Positions 1 to 12,414 of a DNA stretch of 64,000 bases are shown piece by piece. The stretch's first letter is position 1. Every line of letters begins with the position of its first letter. Source of the stretch: Falciphora oryzae (lineage: Eukaryota; Ascomycota; Sordariomycetes; Magnaporthales; Magnaporthaceae); the NCBI GenBank assembly GCA_000733355.1, contig JNVV01000002.1, positions 2,548,751 through 2,612,750 of the forward strand. Direction: 5' to 3'. Under the pieces are notes generated by a model. It did not search any database and had not been told where the DNA came from. It was given only the letters and a program-made list of their open reading frames with translations. The position numbers and the translations under genes are program-made.

Positions 1-2663
1 GAGCGTGCAACACAAAGGTTGGACACTAAGCACCGTAACGTTTACTTGGTCGTAGGTGGCTCTGAGTACAAAGTGGAAGGGCCTCTCTCAGGCTATACGG
101 GGCAGACGAAGGTTATGTAGGTATCTTATGTAGTGTGCAAATAATAGGAGAACAGAGCTCAAGAGCGGTGTGGTCACGAGGGGCAAACTCGATAGCGGTA
201 TCAAGACCACGGCCCCCTCGAGGTTAGATAACAAAGGTGCACCTTGCAACACCGAGGGTGGTGAGAACATGTCAAAGGGGGCGCAAATGACCGGCAATAA
301 ACACGCCAGGTAGGTTCCTGGTTGGTGGAGACAGAGCTAAGGGTTGGTGGGCGCAGGGCAGCCCCGTGTTTGACTCTGGTGATGTTCATCCACACAGGCT
401 GGCTCGGAGGAGGACCTTCAGAGCGCTATCCCTGTCCCGCCACCACTCCGGCGGGGGCGCCTCCATTTTGTTCTCCAGCGTGACGACTGCAGCCCCTTAT
501 CGACCAAGAAAAAGGTCAAAGAAAAAAAAGCCGCACGGGAAGACCGGCGCTTGCCCCCTGGGCCTGGCCTGCCAGACCAAAGGACTATAGATGGGGGTGG
601 ACGGATGGACAAGACTGTGAGAGGGAGGGGTGTGGAGGGGCACAACAACGACCAACAGCGCCGGCTGATAAGACACACCCACTGGGGCGACATGGTCCAG
701 AACATGTTGGATCAACTGGCGCCGGTCGCGGCGCAGCCAATGATGGTACACAGAGCTTGTGTGCGAAGAAAGGCGGCTGCCGTGCGCCCGTCTGTGGAGT
801 ACATGGTACTCGGCAGATGCAAGCTCGGCGGGCAAGTGAAGAGGAGGGTGTAAGACACGAGAAGAAGGGAGAGTGAAGGGAGGACAGCTGACGTACTGTC
901 GGTGTTCCGAAAGCAATACCGGGCTGCGGTGAGAGAGCGAAGGCAACCAATCGACCGCATCCAAAAACCATGGACGATCCTTGTGAATGCTCCGGGACTG
1001 GGTATGTTCTTTTCGATCGTTCGTCAGCTGCGGGGCGGAGGCTGTCATCAGGTTCAGTTTGACAGATGATGCACTGAACCGCGCGGGAAGTTGAGAAGAT
1101 GGAAACGACCACACCGCAATCGCTCTAGACCGCCTGCCCACATCACCTCGTGCCTCAGGGGAGGGGTGGGTGCCCCATTCCGCCGCAATTCCAGCGAATT
1201 GATGCCCGGAGATTCCCTTGTCCGCCCTGACCAGCAGTCCCCTGCAGCACCCAGCCAGTTTCAATCCGCCTCGAGCTGCGCCGCGTGCATACACTAAAAT
1301 GTGCACGTTGGAGGCAGCAATTTGACATTTCCTGGAGTTACTTCATATCTTCATAAAATGGCAGGAAAAACAGAAAGGGAAATTTCAATAAAAAGGGCCA
1401 ACAGGGTGCCTCCTTGATATGATTGACATACTTGAAAGCCAGCAGCAACCTAATGGGTGAAGATTTCTGCTTCCAAGTCATAAACTGCACACATGTCTCA
1501 CCCAAGGGCGCCTATCTTCCTCAGCGGTTTGGTGAAGAGGGAGACGTAGCTGCCAAGATCTCCAGCTACTACAGCACAACCTCACTGACATAAGCAGGTT
1601 GATAACTAGCACAGTTCGACACGATACCGACAAGACCTTTTTGTAGTCGAAGATTGTTGGTACAGCGAGAATGAGCCCTTAGCAGCTGGCACGTATCGCA
1701 GAAGCCATCCCAAGAATAAATGGCATCACTCACTGCTACTCGCCAAGGATCGTCAGTGAGAGAGTTAACATACACCTTGTTGGCCACTTACAGGTGGCGC
1801 TGCCACAAAAAAAAAAAAACGGACACCCTGCTGGCCAACAAACACCTTGATGGGTACCTAGGCTCGCCAGCAAGGTGCTCACTCTACGTCGATATAAAGA
1901 GACGCGACGCCGGCAGGGTGAGGCTTGAATCGTGAGCTCTCTGAACAGCAATTCTACAAGACCGGTCGGAGGTTGCGTGGTCGACGGGACGACAGGCCGG
2001 TGCCGATCAGCATTCTTCTGGCGGGTTTATATGATTTTTTCAGATCTGATCATTTCGTCACATGCCAACAACAAGACTTGGGCTGTTGACTCGAGCCTGA
2101 ACGAACGCCTGCCAGTGTCCGCCCTTCCCAGCCGCATCAGCTAGGAGCTGTCTGGCCAATGAGAGCCCCAGCAATTACCAAGCGCGGCGCGAAACCCCCT
2201 GCCGCTCCTCCCCGCCAAACCCCAGACCCCAGGCCAAGGCGAGCCGAGGGAGGCCGAGGTAATCGGGCTGACATCATGGGGCCGCCGGGGTCCAGCCCCT
2301 TGTCTCCCCGCTGCGACCGCGACGGCCTGGGGTCAGCTGGACGCTAGGAGCTCGGTAAAGGTGCCCGCAATTGTTTGATCCCTTGGCTCGCAGAGGATCC
2401 GACAAAAGACCTGAGAGTCGCGCATCGATTCCACGTTGTCCTCGACCTCGTTGACCTGAGCTTACCGTCCTTGAACTCTAACCCCTTTTCTTCCCCTTAT
2501 CGTTCCTGGCGGACACCCAACCCATCCACCCCTTCAGACAAACGCGTGTATTGCTTTCGAGCCTCGCTCTAATCCCCCGACCAGAGCTCGGAACAAACAC
2601 CCAGGCCAGCTGTCGCACTCGAGCCTTCAAGCAAGCGCGTCCTCCCTGAGTACACAAACCACA
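1..2663. other. Intergenic region, no supportable gene
   Basis: No open frame here shows a conserved motif or a clean exon structure. The longest frames (for example minus strand 497-1306) are low-complexity readings that overlap others in several frames. A run of 13 A lies at 1807-1819. The final 300 bases before 2664 are rich in C and T, as in many fungal core promoters, and probably serve the acyl-CoA dehydrogenase gene. Confidence 0.6.
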
Positions 2664-4436
2664 ATGGCTGTCGGCGTCCCCGAAAAGACCTTCTCCCGCG
2701 AGGAGGTCAAGAAGCACAACACCGAGGACAGCGTTTGGTTCATCGTCGACGCGGTCGTCTACGACGTCTCCGAATTCCTGGACGCCCACCCTGGCGGCGA
2801 GGCAGTCCTCCGACAGGTCGCCGGCACCGATGCCACCACTGCTTTCTACAACCTCCACAGACATGAAGTGTAAGTTCGCGCCAAGGGCACCAAGAAGCCT
2901 CAGAGCCGGGAGACACAGCGCATGGCTGACTTTCAAGCCCCGTTCGTCCCCGCCTCCCAGGCTCACAAAGTACGCCGACCTCGCCATCGGCACCATCGCG
3001 GGCGAGAAACCGTCCATCATAACGCCCAAGCCCGGCGACCTCTCGCAGGTGCCCTACGCCGAGCCACTCTGGCTCACCCCGACCTTCAAGTCCCCCTACT
3101 ACAAGGAGAGCCATCACCGCCTGCGCAAGGCCCTGCGCGAGTTCGTCGACACGCACATCACGCCCGAGGCCCAGCAGAAGGAGCGCGACGGCACCCACAT
3201 CTCGCAGGAGCTGATCGAGAAGATGTCCAAGGCGGGGATCCTGCAGATGCGCCTGGGGCCCGGCCGCCACCTGCACGGTGTCAACTTGCTGGACGGCGCC
3301 GTCGACGGCAAGGAGTTCGACTACTTCCACGACCTCATCATGGCCCAGGAGCTCGTCCGGTCCAGTGCCCGAGGCTTCCAGGACGGGAACATGGCGGGCA
3401 TGGTCATCGGGCTGACAGCTGTGCTCAACTACGCCAGCAACCCGCTCCGGGACCGCATCGCGGCCGAGGTCTTCAGCGGCAAGAAGAAGATCTGCCTGGC
3501 CATCACCGAGGCCTTTGCGGGCAGCGACGTCGCCCGCCTGCGCACCACGGCCGTCAAGACGCCCGACGGCAAGCACTACATCGTCAACGGCACTAAGAAG
3601 TGGATCACCAACGGCGTCTTCTCCGACTACTTCGTCACGGGCGTCCAGACCGACAAGGGCCTCAGCGTCCTGCTGATCGAGCGCGGCGAGGGCGTCGAGA
3701 CCAAGGCCATCAAGACCAGCTACTCGCCCGCTGCCGGCACCACCTACATCACCTTCGACAACGTCAAGGTGCCCGTCGAGCACCTCCTGGGCAAGGAGGA
3801 CAAGGGCATCTACGTCATTCTGAGCAACTTCAACCACGAGCGCTGGACAATGGCCTGCGCCACCGTCCGGTACTGCCGCACCATCGTTGAGGAGTCCCTC
3901 AAGTGGGCTCACCAGCGGCTGGTGTTTGGAAAGAGGCTCATCGACCAGCCCGTCATCCGGCAAAAGTGAGTTCATCCTAATAACGCGTGACAGGAACGGC
4001 CCTGTACGTATGCTGACAATCTCCACTTGCCCTAGACTCGCCAAGATGATCGCCCTCGTCGAGGCCCACCAGTCGTGGCTCGAGACCATCACCTACCAGA
4101 TGTGCCACATGCCCTACTCGGAGCAGGCCAAGCACCTAGGCGGCCCCATCGGCCTACTGAAGATGAGCTCAACGCGCATGGCTCACGAAATCGCCGACGA
4201 GTCCGTCCAGATCTGGGGAGGCCGAGGCCTTACCCAGACTGGTATGGGCTACATTATCGAGAACTTCAACAGGACGTACAAGTTCGATTCCATTTTGGTA
4301 AGCCTATGTATAGCCTTGAATCAGGTCGTCCCGTAAACCTCGTGCTAACAAGGGACCACAGGGCGGCGCGGAGGAGGTGTTGGCCGATCTTGGTGTGAGG
4401 CAGGCGATGAAGAACATGCCCAAGGCAATGCTGTAA
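2664..4436 (+). CDS. Cytochrome b5 / acyl-CoA dehydrogenase fusion protein
   Basis: Predicted 515-aa flavoprotein made of four exons: 2664-2869, 2961-3965, 4036-4297 and 4362-4436. Residues 1-75 form a cytochrome b5 haem domain with the HPGG motif at residues 42-45 and the second haem-ligand histidine in LHRHEV. Residues from about 110 to the end are an acyl-CoA dehydrogenase. The FAD-contact stretch AFAGSDVARLRTTAV and the C-terminal WGGRGLTQTGMGY are visible. The family oxidises acyl-CoA to enoyl-CoA; the b5 domain probably hands on electrons (inference). At the place where many family members carry the catalytic glutamate (YEGT-like), this protein reads LGGA, so the base may sit elsewhere. 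The C-terminus AML is only a weak match to a peroxisomal signal. The substrate and compartment cannot be told from sequence. The start has a favourable context (ACAATGG), and all three introns have standard borders. Confidence 0.92.
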
Positions 4437-5223
4437 AACACTTTCGGCGTCTTAGTGGGAGGAACCCGCGAGATTGTCCCATTCAAAGAAGATTACCACT
4501 TTCAACACCCTCCATCATTCAAATCATGCCCGTCCACGACGCCCCTGACGAACTATGTGACGCCGAGCAGAATGCAGATACTTAACTCGCAGGCAATCGG
4601 CTGGGACGAAACGAGCAGAAGATGCAGTGAGCAACACCAGTATCGTCGGCAAACCGGTGGCCGGTCACGCCAAGGCCATGACTTTTCTCTATGAGAGTCT
4701 AGTAAGTGGCGAAACCGACCGCGAGGAGAAGCTAACAGGGGACGCGGACATCAAGCCACGACTCCGTTTTGTCAACTCGACACAAGACAAACTTTTCCCG
4801 AGGCAAACCCAGTTGACAGAAGAAAATCCCCCCGGTCCCCTCCAGACGCACAAATCGTTCCTGTAAAGCATAATCGTTTGCTGTCCTGCTGACCATGGTT
4901 CTGAGAGTGCGTACGAAAATAAAAACGCGAAAAAGCAACGGACAAGGCCGGCAAAAGGAAAAAAAAAAAAAAAAAATAATCCCCGCAAGATCAGATCGAG
5001 GATATCCTAGATGGTGCATTTCGCAACCGATGCGACCCACGTGGTGCCAGCCGCTTGCGCGCATGGCTGTCCACAAGAAAGGGAGTATATGGCAGCTCAC
5101 TCTCTCCTCCGCACTCAACAAGCAGGCCGCCGGATCGTACAAGACTCGACGACAAGCCCTCTTCTTCGCTCGCAATGAGAAGACGGGGCCGCACTGGCGT
5201 GCGTTACATCATCGAATCGTCTT
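4437..5223. other. Convergent 3' spacer
   Basis: Spacer between the 3' ends of the dehydrogenase gene and the zinc-knuckle gene. It holds an 18-base A run at 4959-4976 and no open frame with recognisable content. Confidence 0.5.
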
Positions 5224-6652
5224 TTAGTTGCTTGGGCATTCAGCCTGGACGTGGCCGGGCTGCTGGCACTTGTAGCAGATCTTCTCGCCGGTGGACGAGC
5301 CCTTGGGGCAGTCCCTAGAGAAGTGGCCAGTCTCGCCACAGTTGTAGCACTTGCTTCCATTCACGCAGTCGCCTGTGCCAGGGTGAGACAGGTCAGTATC
5401 ATCCCATCGGCGCTGAGGAGAACCAAGAGGCTTGACTTACGCGACATGTGGCCGATACCGCCGCAGGAGTAGCAGGTCTTACCGCCGCCACCGCCGCCGT
5501 ACGAGCCGCCGCCGCCACCGTACGAGCCACCGAAGCCGCCGCCACCGCCATAGCCGCCCTTGCTGCAGTTGCGGGCAATGTGGCCGACCTCGCCGCACTA
5601 GGAACGAGTTAGCCAAGGAATACAAAAGCACAAAAGAAGCCGATGGGGTGGGCTTACCTTGTAGCACTCGGCGCCAGACTGGCCGCCGCCTCCGCTGCCG
5701 CCGCCAGACTGGGGGCAGTCACGGGAGATGTGCCCGGGCTGGCTGCACCTGTAGCAGATCTTCTGCTCCTTCTGGCCCTCAGGGCAGTCACGGCTGATGT
5801 GGCCCTCGCCACCGCAGTTGTAGCTGTACCAAAGCGTTTCATTCTCAGCACTATACGTCACTTGACAACAAGTCGAGGGGTTCGGAGCCAACTCACCACT
5901 TGGCCGCGCCGCGGTTGGGGCAGTCGCGGGCCTAAAATCTGTGTGTCAGCATGATCCAAAGCGGTAGCAAGAATACTCTCCTGGACTCCGAACACGGGCC
6001 GCCGCATCGGTTCTCATACCTGGTGGTTAGGTTGCCCGCCTAAAACATTTCTCGTGGTCAGACTTCTCCCCTCTCAACAACAACGACTCAGGAGAAACGG
6101 TGATAAAAGTTCGAGGCGGAAATGCCTAGAGTACAGCTCTTAGAACTGGGCTCAGTGTAACATGACAAAGTGTGCTGATCGATGAAAGGCATCCGGTCCA
6201 TCTGTGCATGTGAGACGGCGGGGCTTCTTTTTGTTGATATTTGCACTGGTGATGGGCTGAGGAACAGAGGAAGATGGTGGAAGACAGAGTCGCGACGCAA
6301 CAAGCTTCCGTCTCGCAACCCCACCACCACCCATTGCTATCAGAAGCAGCCGGTGCCCGAGAGCGAGGGCAGAGCATCAATTGAGCGCTGGAGATGGTGG
6401 AGTGAAGACGGGCAAGGAACAAGCTTGGAGACAAAGAGACGGCGGCCGAGGACCTCGCGAGGTACGACGCGCGCATGGAAGAAACGAAAGAGGGGCAGTG
6501 AGGCAATGGAACCAAGCCACACGCGTAGGAAATGATGGGGTTTTACTTCTTCCTCGAGTCGCCTGAAGGACACGGAGGGATGGAGGGAGATACTTACAGG
6601 TGTAGCAAGCGCGGCCACCGCCGCCGCCAGTCTGAGCGCCTCCGAAATCCAT
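5224..6652 (-). CDS. Seven-zinc-knuckle nucleic-acid-binding protein (Gis2/CNBP family)
   Basis: 193-aa protein from six exons (transcript order): 6598-6652, 6020-6039, 5897-5931, 5658-5823, 5441-5597 and 5224-5372. It carries seven CCHC knuckles (C-x2-C-x4-H-x4-C): [84 protein letters not shown] and [14 protein letters not shown]. Yeast Gis2 and vertebrate CNBP also have seven. The family binds single-stranded G-rich RNA or DNA and acts in translation and stress granules. A glycine-rich linker (GGYGGGGG type) separates knuckles 4 and 5, and another lies between 3 and 4. Knuckle 1 has Asn where the others have Gly before the zinc His. It is split across three exons, the middle one only 20 nt. 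Splicing is strongly supported because every knuckle is restored in frame. Confidence 0.95.
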
Positions 6653-6682
6653 TTTGTTGGAGAGTTGGTTCCTTGGTATGTC

Positions 6683-7063
6683 CTAAGAGGCCAAGATGAT
6701 AGGTCAATGGCCGAGTTCTCGAACAGGTCCACGAGTTTGCGCGCGTGCGAGGCAGGACGGTTGAGACGAACGAGAATGCGCGGGTGGGCTTTGGAGTGCT
6801 GGTGGTGTATTGGCGAGAGATTGGTCCGGGCGCCAGAGGGAAGAAAGGAAAAAATATCTTGCTTTTTTCCCACTTTTCTCAGAGGCGATGTTTGCGATTG
6901 ATGGGGAAGTTTGCTTTTCGGGTTGGAAAGGGTGGTGTGGAAAATGTGTGCGCGCGCGAAAACGGCAATTGGAATTCGAGGTGGGGGGCAAAAGACGTTG
7001 ATGTGGGGTAGGAGGAGGACGGCCTTCCGATCGAGGAAGGAGCACTGGTTTCAGGGTACTTAC
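6683..7063 (-). other. Probable 5'UTR intron of the zinc-knuckle gene
   Basis: On the minus strand, a GTAAGTACC donor begins at 7063 and a CTCTTAG acceptor ends at 6683, 30 bases upstream of the ATG at 6652. An intron in this place would remove several upstream ATGs. This is inferred from splice signals only. Confidence 0.4.
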
Positions 7064-9330
7064 TTGCCTGGGAGGAAGGAATGGTCCTTGAGCTCAGCCT
7101 GCTCGTGGCCTCGCGTAATATGGAAGAAAGGCTGGATTGAAGGTGTCTGTTGACTCGGTTCCGTCGAGACGAGAAAAGGGTCGACGCGAAGGCTGGCGTT
7201 TGGGTTTGGGTTGGCGTGGAGTCGGTCGTGATATTCACGACTGGAGGAGGGGAAGAAAGAAAGTATCTGTGGAAGCGGTGAGGGAAAGGCCGGGAGGCGA
7301 GAGGCTTTTGTGGTATTTCTGTATCCAGTAGGGCTTTTGGCTTGTCGGATGGGAAGGAGAGAGGGAGCTTGCGACGTGCCTGCCCGCACTGAGAAGTCGA
7401 GCGAGGGGTGAGTGGATGGGGCGCCCAATTTTTTTTTTTTTCTGCCCTTTATTTTTTTCTTCCTCTCCCCTCACCTCGAACTACCCTGCGTTTTGGCGAG
7501 GAGACGACCTAACAGGGCAGGTACATGGCGGCAGAGGCGAAGTCCCTCCTATCATGCGGGCACTTGCGGATCAGGGAGGTACAGGGTGTGTGTCTTGGAG
7601 GTAGCCAGGCGGGAGTGGTTGGTTAATGCCGCCTGTCTGTGGGTTCCATCCTCTCGAATGCAGATAACAGGCATGCGGCAGGTCCGAGGATTCGCAGCAT
7701 ACAGATCCAGATTGGGAGAAGAGCCCGGAAGGCAGGCCAACACGAGCACGAGGCATGCAGGCTCCCCCATCCCACCGTGATGACCAGTCCCAGGGAAGCG
7801 CCGTGGACCAGGACGGGGCTCTCGACTGCGGGCTCTCGGGGGCCAGCGAGATATAGCCATGGGCCCATTTTGACGGACACGAGGGCATCGTCGTTTTCCG
7901 GCGTCACGTCTCAGAATGGGGCTAATCTACGATTCTGGCATTCTGTCCAGGGAGTCCCGCTGTCTGGCGCATGAGGTGTCTCCCTACCAAATTGTTCAGT
8001 TGGCGAGGTTGTGTGCCGATACGGATATTGGCGAAAAGAGAATCCCCAAAAGTAACAGGGCCAACAATTCCGGTTCTAGAACTAGCACCGATGTGGCTGA
8101 ATCTCGTGTGAATGCCACGGCGGGCGGGGGATGCAAGACCGTTGTTGAGCAGGGGAAAAAAAAGGAAGAAAGCGAAGAAAGAATAGTCGAGGGATGTCTC
8201 CGAAGGCGGGGCTCATTGTTGAGCTACCTTCCCGCATCTTCGCAGCTGGTTCGCTCCTCGTGCCATTGTTCAATCGGATCAGGTTCACCAGGGTGGGGAG
8301 GGCTAGCGGCTGGGCAGGAGGAGAAAGAGGAGCACAGGTCGAGGACAGATGCACACAATCAAATTATGTCGTGACTCCGGCTCGAGATCGCATCTCACAC
8401 GCAGGCCGTGGATGCCGGAAACCAGGGAGAAGGAGGAGCAGGCCGCTGGGACCGTTCATTACCGGCATTCGACGAGTGAAGTGTGCTCGCTTGGTGCATG
8501 CAGTCTTCTTGTGGTGGGGCCGTCGGGGTCGCATCTGCACAGTTTACCCACGCACTCGAGGTCCGGTCCGTTTGTTTATGTGGCCTGAGTTTGGTGCAGC
8601 TTTGCGACCTGTGCTTTCGGCTGCTCGTCCGTCGACGGCCGAGGCGATGAATCTCAACGCTAGAAGCTGCTGATTCTGTCGGCTTGATCGCCAAGACGAC
8701 CTCGCTGTGGCACAGCACTTACCTGCCACTCCTCGGCAAGTCTGGCCGAACGCAGGGTATGATCGGGGAGCTTTGTAACGCTCGTCATGGAAGCAAGCAA
8801 CCCAGCCCATCACCAGCCATTAGTGGCTCGGCTAAAATATTGAAGAGGAGAAAGCTGCCGCGCTTCTGCTCTCCCCCCCCGCCCAGCGGCCAGCACAGGA
8901 TACGACCAAGGTCACCAAATGGCAGGTTCTGAGCGAGCTGTCTATCCCTTAAACCCTCCAATAGCCGCCCGGAAGAGAGCGGTCTGCTGCCCTGTGATGA
9001 TGGCGATCTGCGAATGCGATACACGTGAGGTCGTGCTGTCCATGTCGCTGTTTACTATAGGGCGAGGAGATGTGATGACTGCCCAGGTATGGACGGGCAG
9101 TTTGAGCACTGCCACGTGCGTTCGAGCCACAACTGAATCATGTGATCGGGTGGATACCCACCCAGGATGCGCGACCAAGGCACGGATACCAGTGACGCGT
9201 TGAAATTGGCAGGGGTTAACTAGCAGGGTGTTAAAGTCGTGATGGCGCCCGGGGCTTGGCCCAGCTCCCAGCTCCCTAAAATGCCATGCAATCCTCACCT
9301 CCTGGCCGAGGCGAGACAGCCCTTTATGCT
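7064..9330. other. Divergent intergenic region between the zinc-knuckle gene and the SAE2/CtIP-like gene
   Basis: 2.3 kb without a supportable gene. A 13-base T run at 7429-7441, followed by a pyrimidine-rich stretch, reads as A/G-rich on the minus strand and may lie in the promoter of the leftward zinc-knuckle gene. The frames found (for example 7571-7888 and 8194-8673) overlap in several registers and show no motif. Confidence 0.5.
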
Positions 9331-11365
9331 ATGGCTTCTGCCAAACAGCCAGACAGGATTTTCAATCGAGCGGCCGTCTTGGACGTTGTGGCGGCCGCTC
9401 TCGACCAGATCGATCGGGATGTCGCCATTGGTACGGCCCCTCTTCAGGCCCCTTTCCACCACTCCCGAAGGACCCCCTTGCGCACGCCGACAACATGATC
9501 AATGTCGAGTGCCAACACTGACGCGCAATACAGACAGACAGAACAGAGACAAGCAGCAGGATGCACTGCTACGCGAGGTCGAAAGGCTCACAGCTCAAGT
9601 GGAGAGCCTGCAGCACGAGCAGGCCCAGTTGAAGGAACAGCTTGCTCGTGCCCAAGCAGCCCGGCAAACCGAAGATGCGACCGATGCCGTAACCACAAGA
9701 GGCCGCCGCCATGCCCGCCAGCCGCTTGGGGAGCTGTCCTCGAATGCAACGACTCTACATCGGCCTGCACTGGAGAAATCAAAGCCGCGCCACAGGCCGA
9801 GAGCAGAGAGGTCCACCACCCCCGGCCACACAATGCATCAAATTGTTGAAATGCTGGGGGAGGCGAAGAAGAGGGAGAGGGGGTGGATGGAGTACGCAGT
9901 GTACCTCGAGGAACAGATGGGTTCCAAGGCTGGCAGCGGCGCCATCATCCGTCGACGCCGACCGAACTTTGACGCTCCCTCCGGCGCAAGCAGAACGCCA
10001 TCTGAACCAAGGTCACCTGCGCCTGTTCTGCGAACGGGCGCGTTCCCGTCTGAGCCATCTCCAGCCCCCAACAAGGAGGACGGCACTCCAGAACCAAATA
10101 CTACAGAGTATGAGACAGACGATGCTAAGACCGTCGAACTGCCGCCCTACCCTGAGCGTGATGCACCCGCAGAAACCCGGAAAAGTACTGCCATCAAACA
10201 TGAGCCATCGTCGGACGGGCCCGTGTTCGTCTCGGAGCGATCTGTTAAGAAACGGAGGCTACCAGATGAAGGCGCGGTTAGCTCGACCCCTCTCCGCGGA
10301 TTAAAGACCGAGGACGCGGGCTCTGATCTTATGATCGGCGACGCTGTCCACTCCCCTCAAGAGAGCATAGACCTCGACGAGAGCGGCAGGCCAGAGATGC
10401 CCACACCCAAGAAGCTTAGGTTACTACCGCCTGCCCAAGATGATGCCCCGGCAGACAACCACGTAGACGAGATCCACAGCGATGAGTTTGCTCCATCGCA
10501 AGGCATTCCTTTTGAATTTAAGCCTCTTGACAACCTCCTCGACAGCCCATCATCCGTCCGGAAAAAGCAAAAGCCTTTCATCCTTCCGCCGCTAGCACGT
10601 CAGGGAGACAAAAGAGCAGACATACATCGCAGCAAAGAGCACGGTGGCGGCACTAGACATCAACAGCTTTCTCTCAAAGCCCTGAAGCCCAATACGCCGG
10701 ATATCTCCACCCCCAAAGCACTTCGTCCGCAACGATCTCACACGCCAACCGGGGCGCGCATGGGCGAAACATCCGCACTAACGCCAACTCTTGGGATGCG
10801 GCGGCCTGATAAGCCTAATGGGGGTCGGGGGCCTCTCCGCGATCTCGCCTTACACAACCTGAGGCTGGACGACTTCAAGCCTAATCCCAAGACAACCGAC
10901 GGTGTATTCCACGCCTACAACGATGTCGTCCGTGGAAAAGCCGAAAGGGCAAGTCTGGCGGGCTGCACCGATGGGAACTGCCCCGGAGGGAAGGACTGGA
11001 GGGCCATGGCGATGTCGGAGCTTAAACTCGCGGGGCCGTCGCTGATCGACAAGCACGACAGCATGGGGCTGATGGAGCAGTTCCTGGGCGACGACTGCTA
11101 TAAACTCGGCAGCATGACACGCCCCGAGAAGGAGTTGGTTTGGGTCGACGCCAGGACGTGGGAAACGGCGAACAAGTACGGCCGATGTCGACACCGATTC
11201 CCACGGCCCCCAACTCCAGAACAGTACTGGAACACGGATTTTCCCAGCACCCAGGACCGGGAAAGGGATAAGGCCGAGGGCGAGAGGACCGAGCGCCTCA
11301 TGGTCGAACAGAGGTACCGGGAGGCCATGAGGAAGGGCGGCAGATGGCTATTTAGAGACGAATAG
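9331..11365 (+). CDS. DNA end-resection factor, Sae2/Ctp1/CtIP family
   Basis: 643-aa protein from two exons, 9331-9430 and 9534-11365. The 103-nt intron has a GTACGG donor, a CTGAC branch and a TACAG acceptor. The family activates the Mre11-Rad50 nuclease to clip and resect DNA double-strand breaks in mitosis and meiosis. Residues 20-80 form a coiled coil (LLREVERLTAQVESLQ), matching the N-terminal tetramerisation region. The middle is acidic, Pro/Ser-rich and probably disordered. The C-terminal domain carries the family signature CRHRFPRPPTPEQYW from Cys585, then the FPSTQ motif. An upstream cysteine pair is present as C511-x4-C516. The start is the first ATG in the frame that joins through the intron to the coiled coil. 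The longer open frame from 9239 is a different register. Confidence 0.9.
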
Positions 11366-12414
11366 AGTGTACAGGGCTGTGGTTGAGTATGATTTGTGTT
11401 TCTGTTACCCTTGGCAGAGAATAATGCCCAGTGTAGGGATACACTACCAGACCAGACTATGTTATACACCCTTGCTTTTCATGAACTGCTGGCACCTGAT
11501 GTCGATAGACTTGGGTGCTTGGTGCGTATGGAGGCGTCTCGGCAGGGAATACCAGAACACGAAGCGGTGTCATCCGTCGATGAAAGCTCTTGTACTGCCG
11601 TAATTGGCCAAGCGGGAAACCCGGTCCGAGATGGTGATGGTTTAAATTGATTGGACTTTTGTTTTTGATTTATAGGGCCGCAGTTCTTCGAACGCCGTTT
11701 GGCCGACAAGATCCCCGTGGCATGCGAGCCTGACTTCACCCAAGACGAGTCCGACTGCCGTCCGTCAGCACAGAACTCCAGCTCCCCATTTTTTCGTAGC
11801 CTCGAAGAGAACTCCCTAGCTCCTAGTTCCCGGAAACGGCTGTACAGTCGCCATCCTCCCATCTCCAACCGAGCCATCTCTTCCGCTCCGGCCCAGTACC
11901 CTCATCTCGGCCCCCAAAAAGGTCAGTATTACGTTAGTAGGTAGGTAGGTAGGTAGGTGAGTTACCTAGGAAGGTCGGTGTGTAGGCGGTATAAAAAAAC
12001 AAGGAATATTTTTTCGAGGCTTTTCCCACCCACCGCCCCAGAGAACCGTTTCCCATGTCCCAAGTCCGCCCACGCTGACATAATGAACAAAAAGAAAACG
12101 TGAGAACCCGTGAATTCGAGCTCATCTGATAAGCCCGGGGATCGCAGGCACTCAAGCCTCCCCCAACATTCGATCAAAATCTTCTGTAAGTATGGCCCTC
12201 GTAAATGTCGGCCTAAAGGCATACACCCGCCGTCCATCCACAACCCGCCTTCCAGCCTTCACTGAGACAGACGCCTGACGTCTTAGTCACAGCACATGAG
12301 AGCCACAGACTAGCCTCCCTTGCGCTCTCCCATGCTCGGGATCGGGCTGATCCTCCGCCCGTGCCTGTTGGACAGGCATGTCGTATCCCCGATGTGTATA
12401 CCGGCGACGTCGTC
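11366..12414. other. Convergent 3' spacer
   Basis: 1 kb between the Sae2-like gene and the deubiquitinase gene, which end toward each other. No open frame with recognisable content. It contains a TAGG tandem repeat. Confidence 0.5.
11938..11958. repeat. TAGG tetranucleotide microsatellite
   Basis: Five perfect TAGG units in tandem, followed within a few bases by the 8-mer TACCTAGG at 11963. It lies in the 3' spacer and is likely length-variable. Confidence 0.85.

Noticed and set aside
497..1306. 269-codon minus-strand frame near the left edge
   Set aside because: It overlaps open frames in other registers, has low-complexity content, no motif and no splice logic. It is probably chance openness of GC-rich DNA.
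9239..9533. Longer upstream extension of the Sae2-like frame
   Set aside because: This part is a different register. The 103-nt intron joins the ATG at 9331 to the coiled coil, while the upstream residues show no family likeness.
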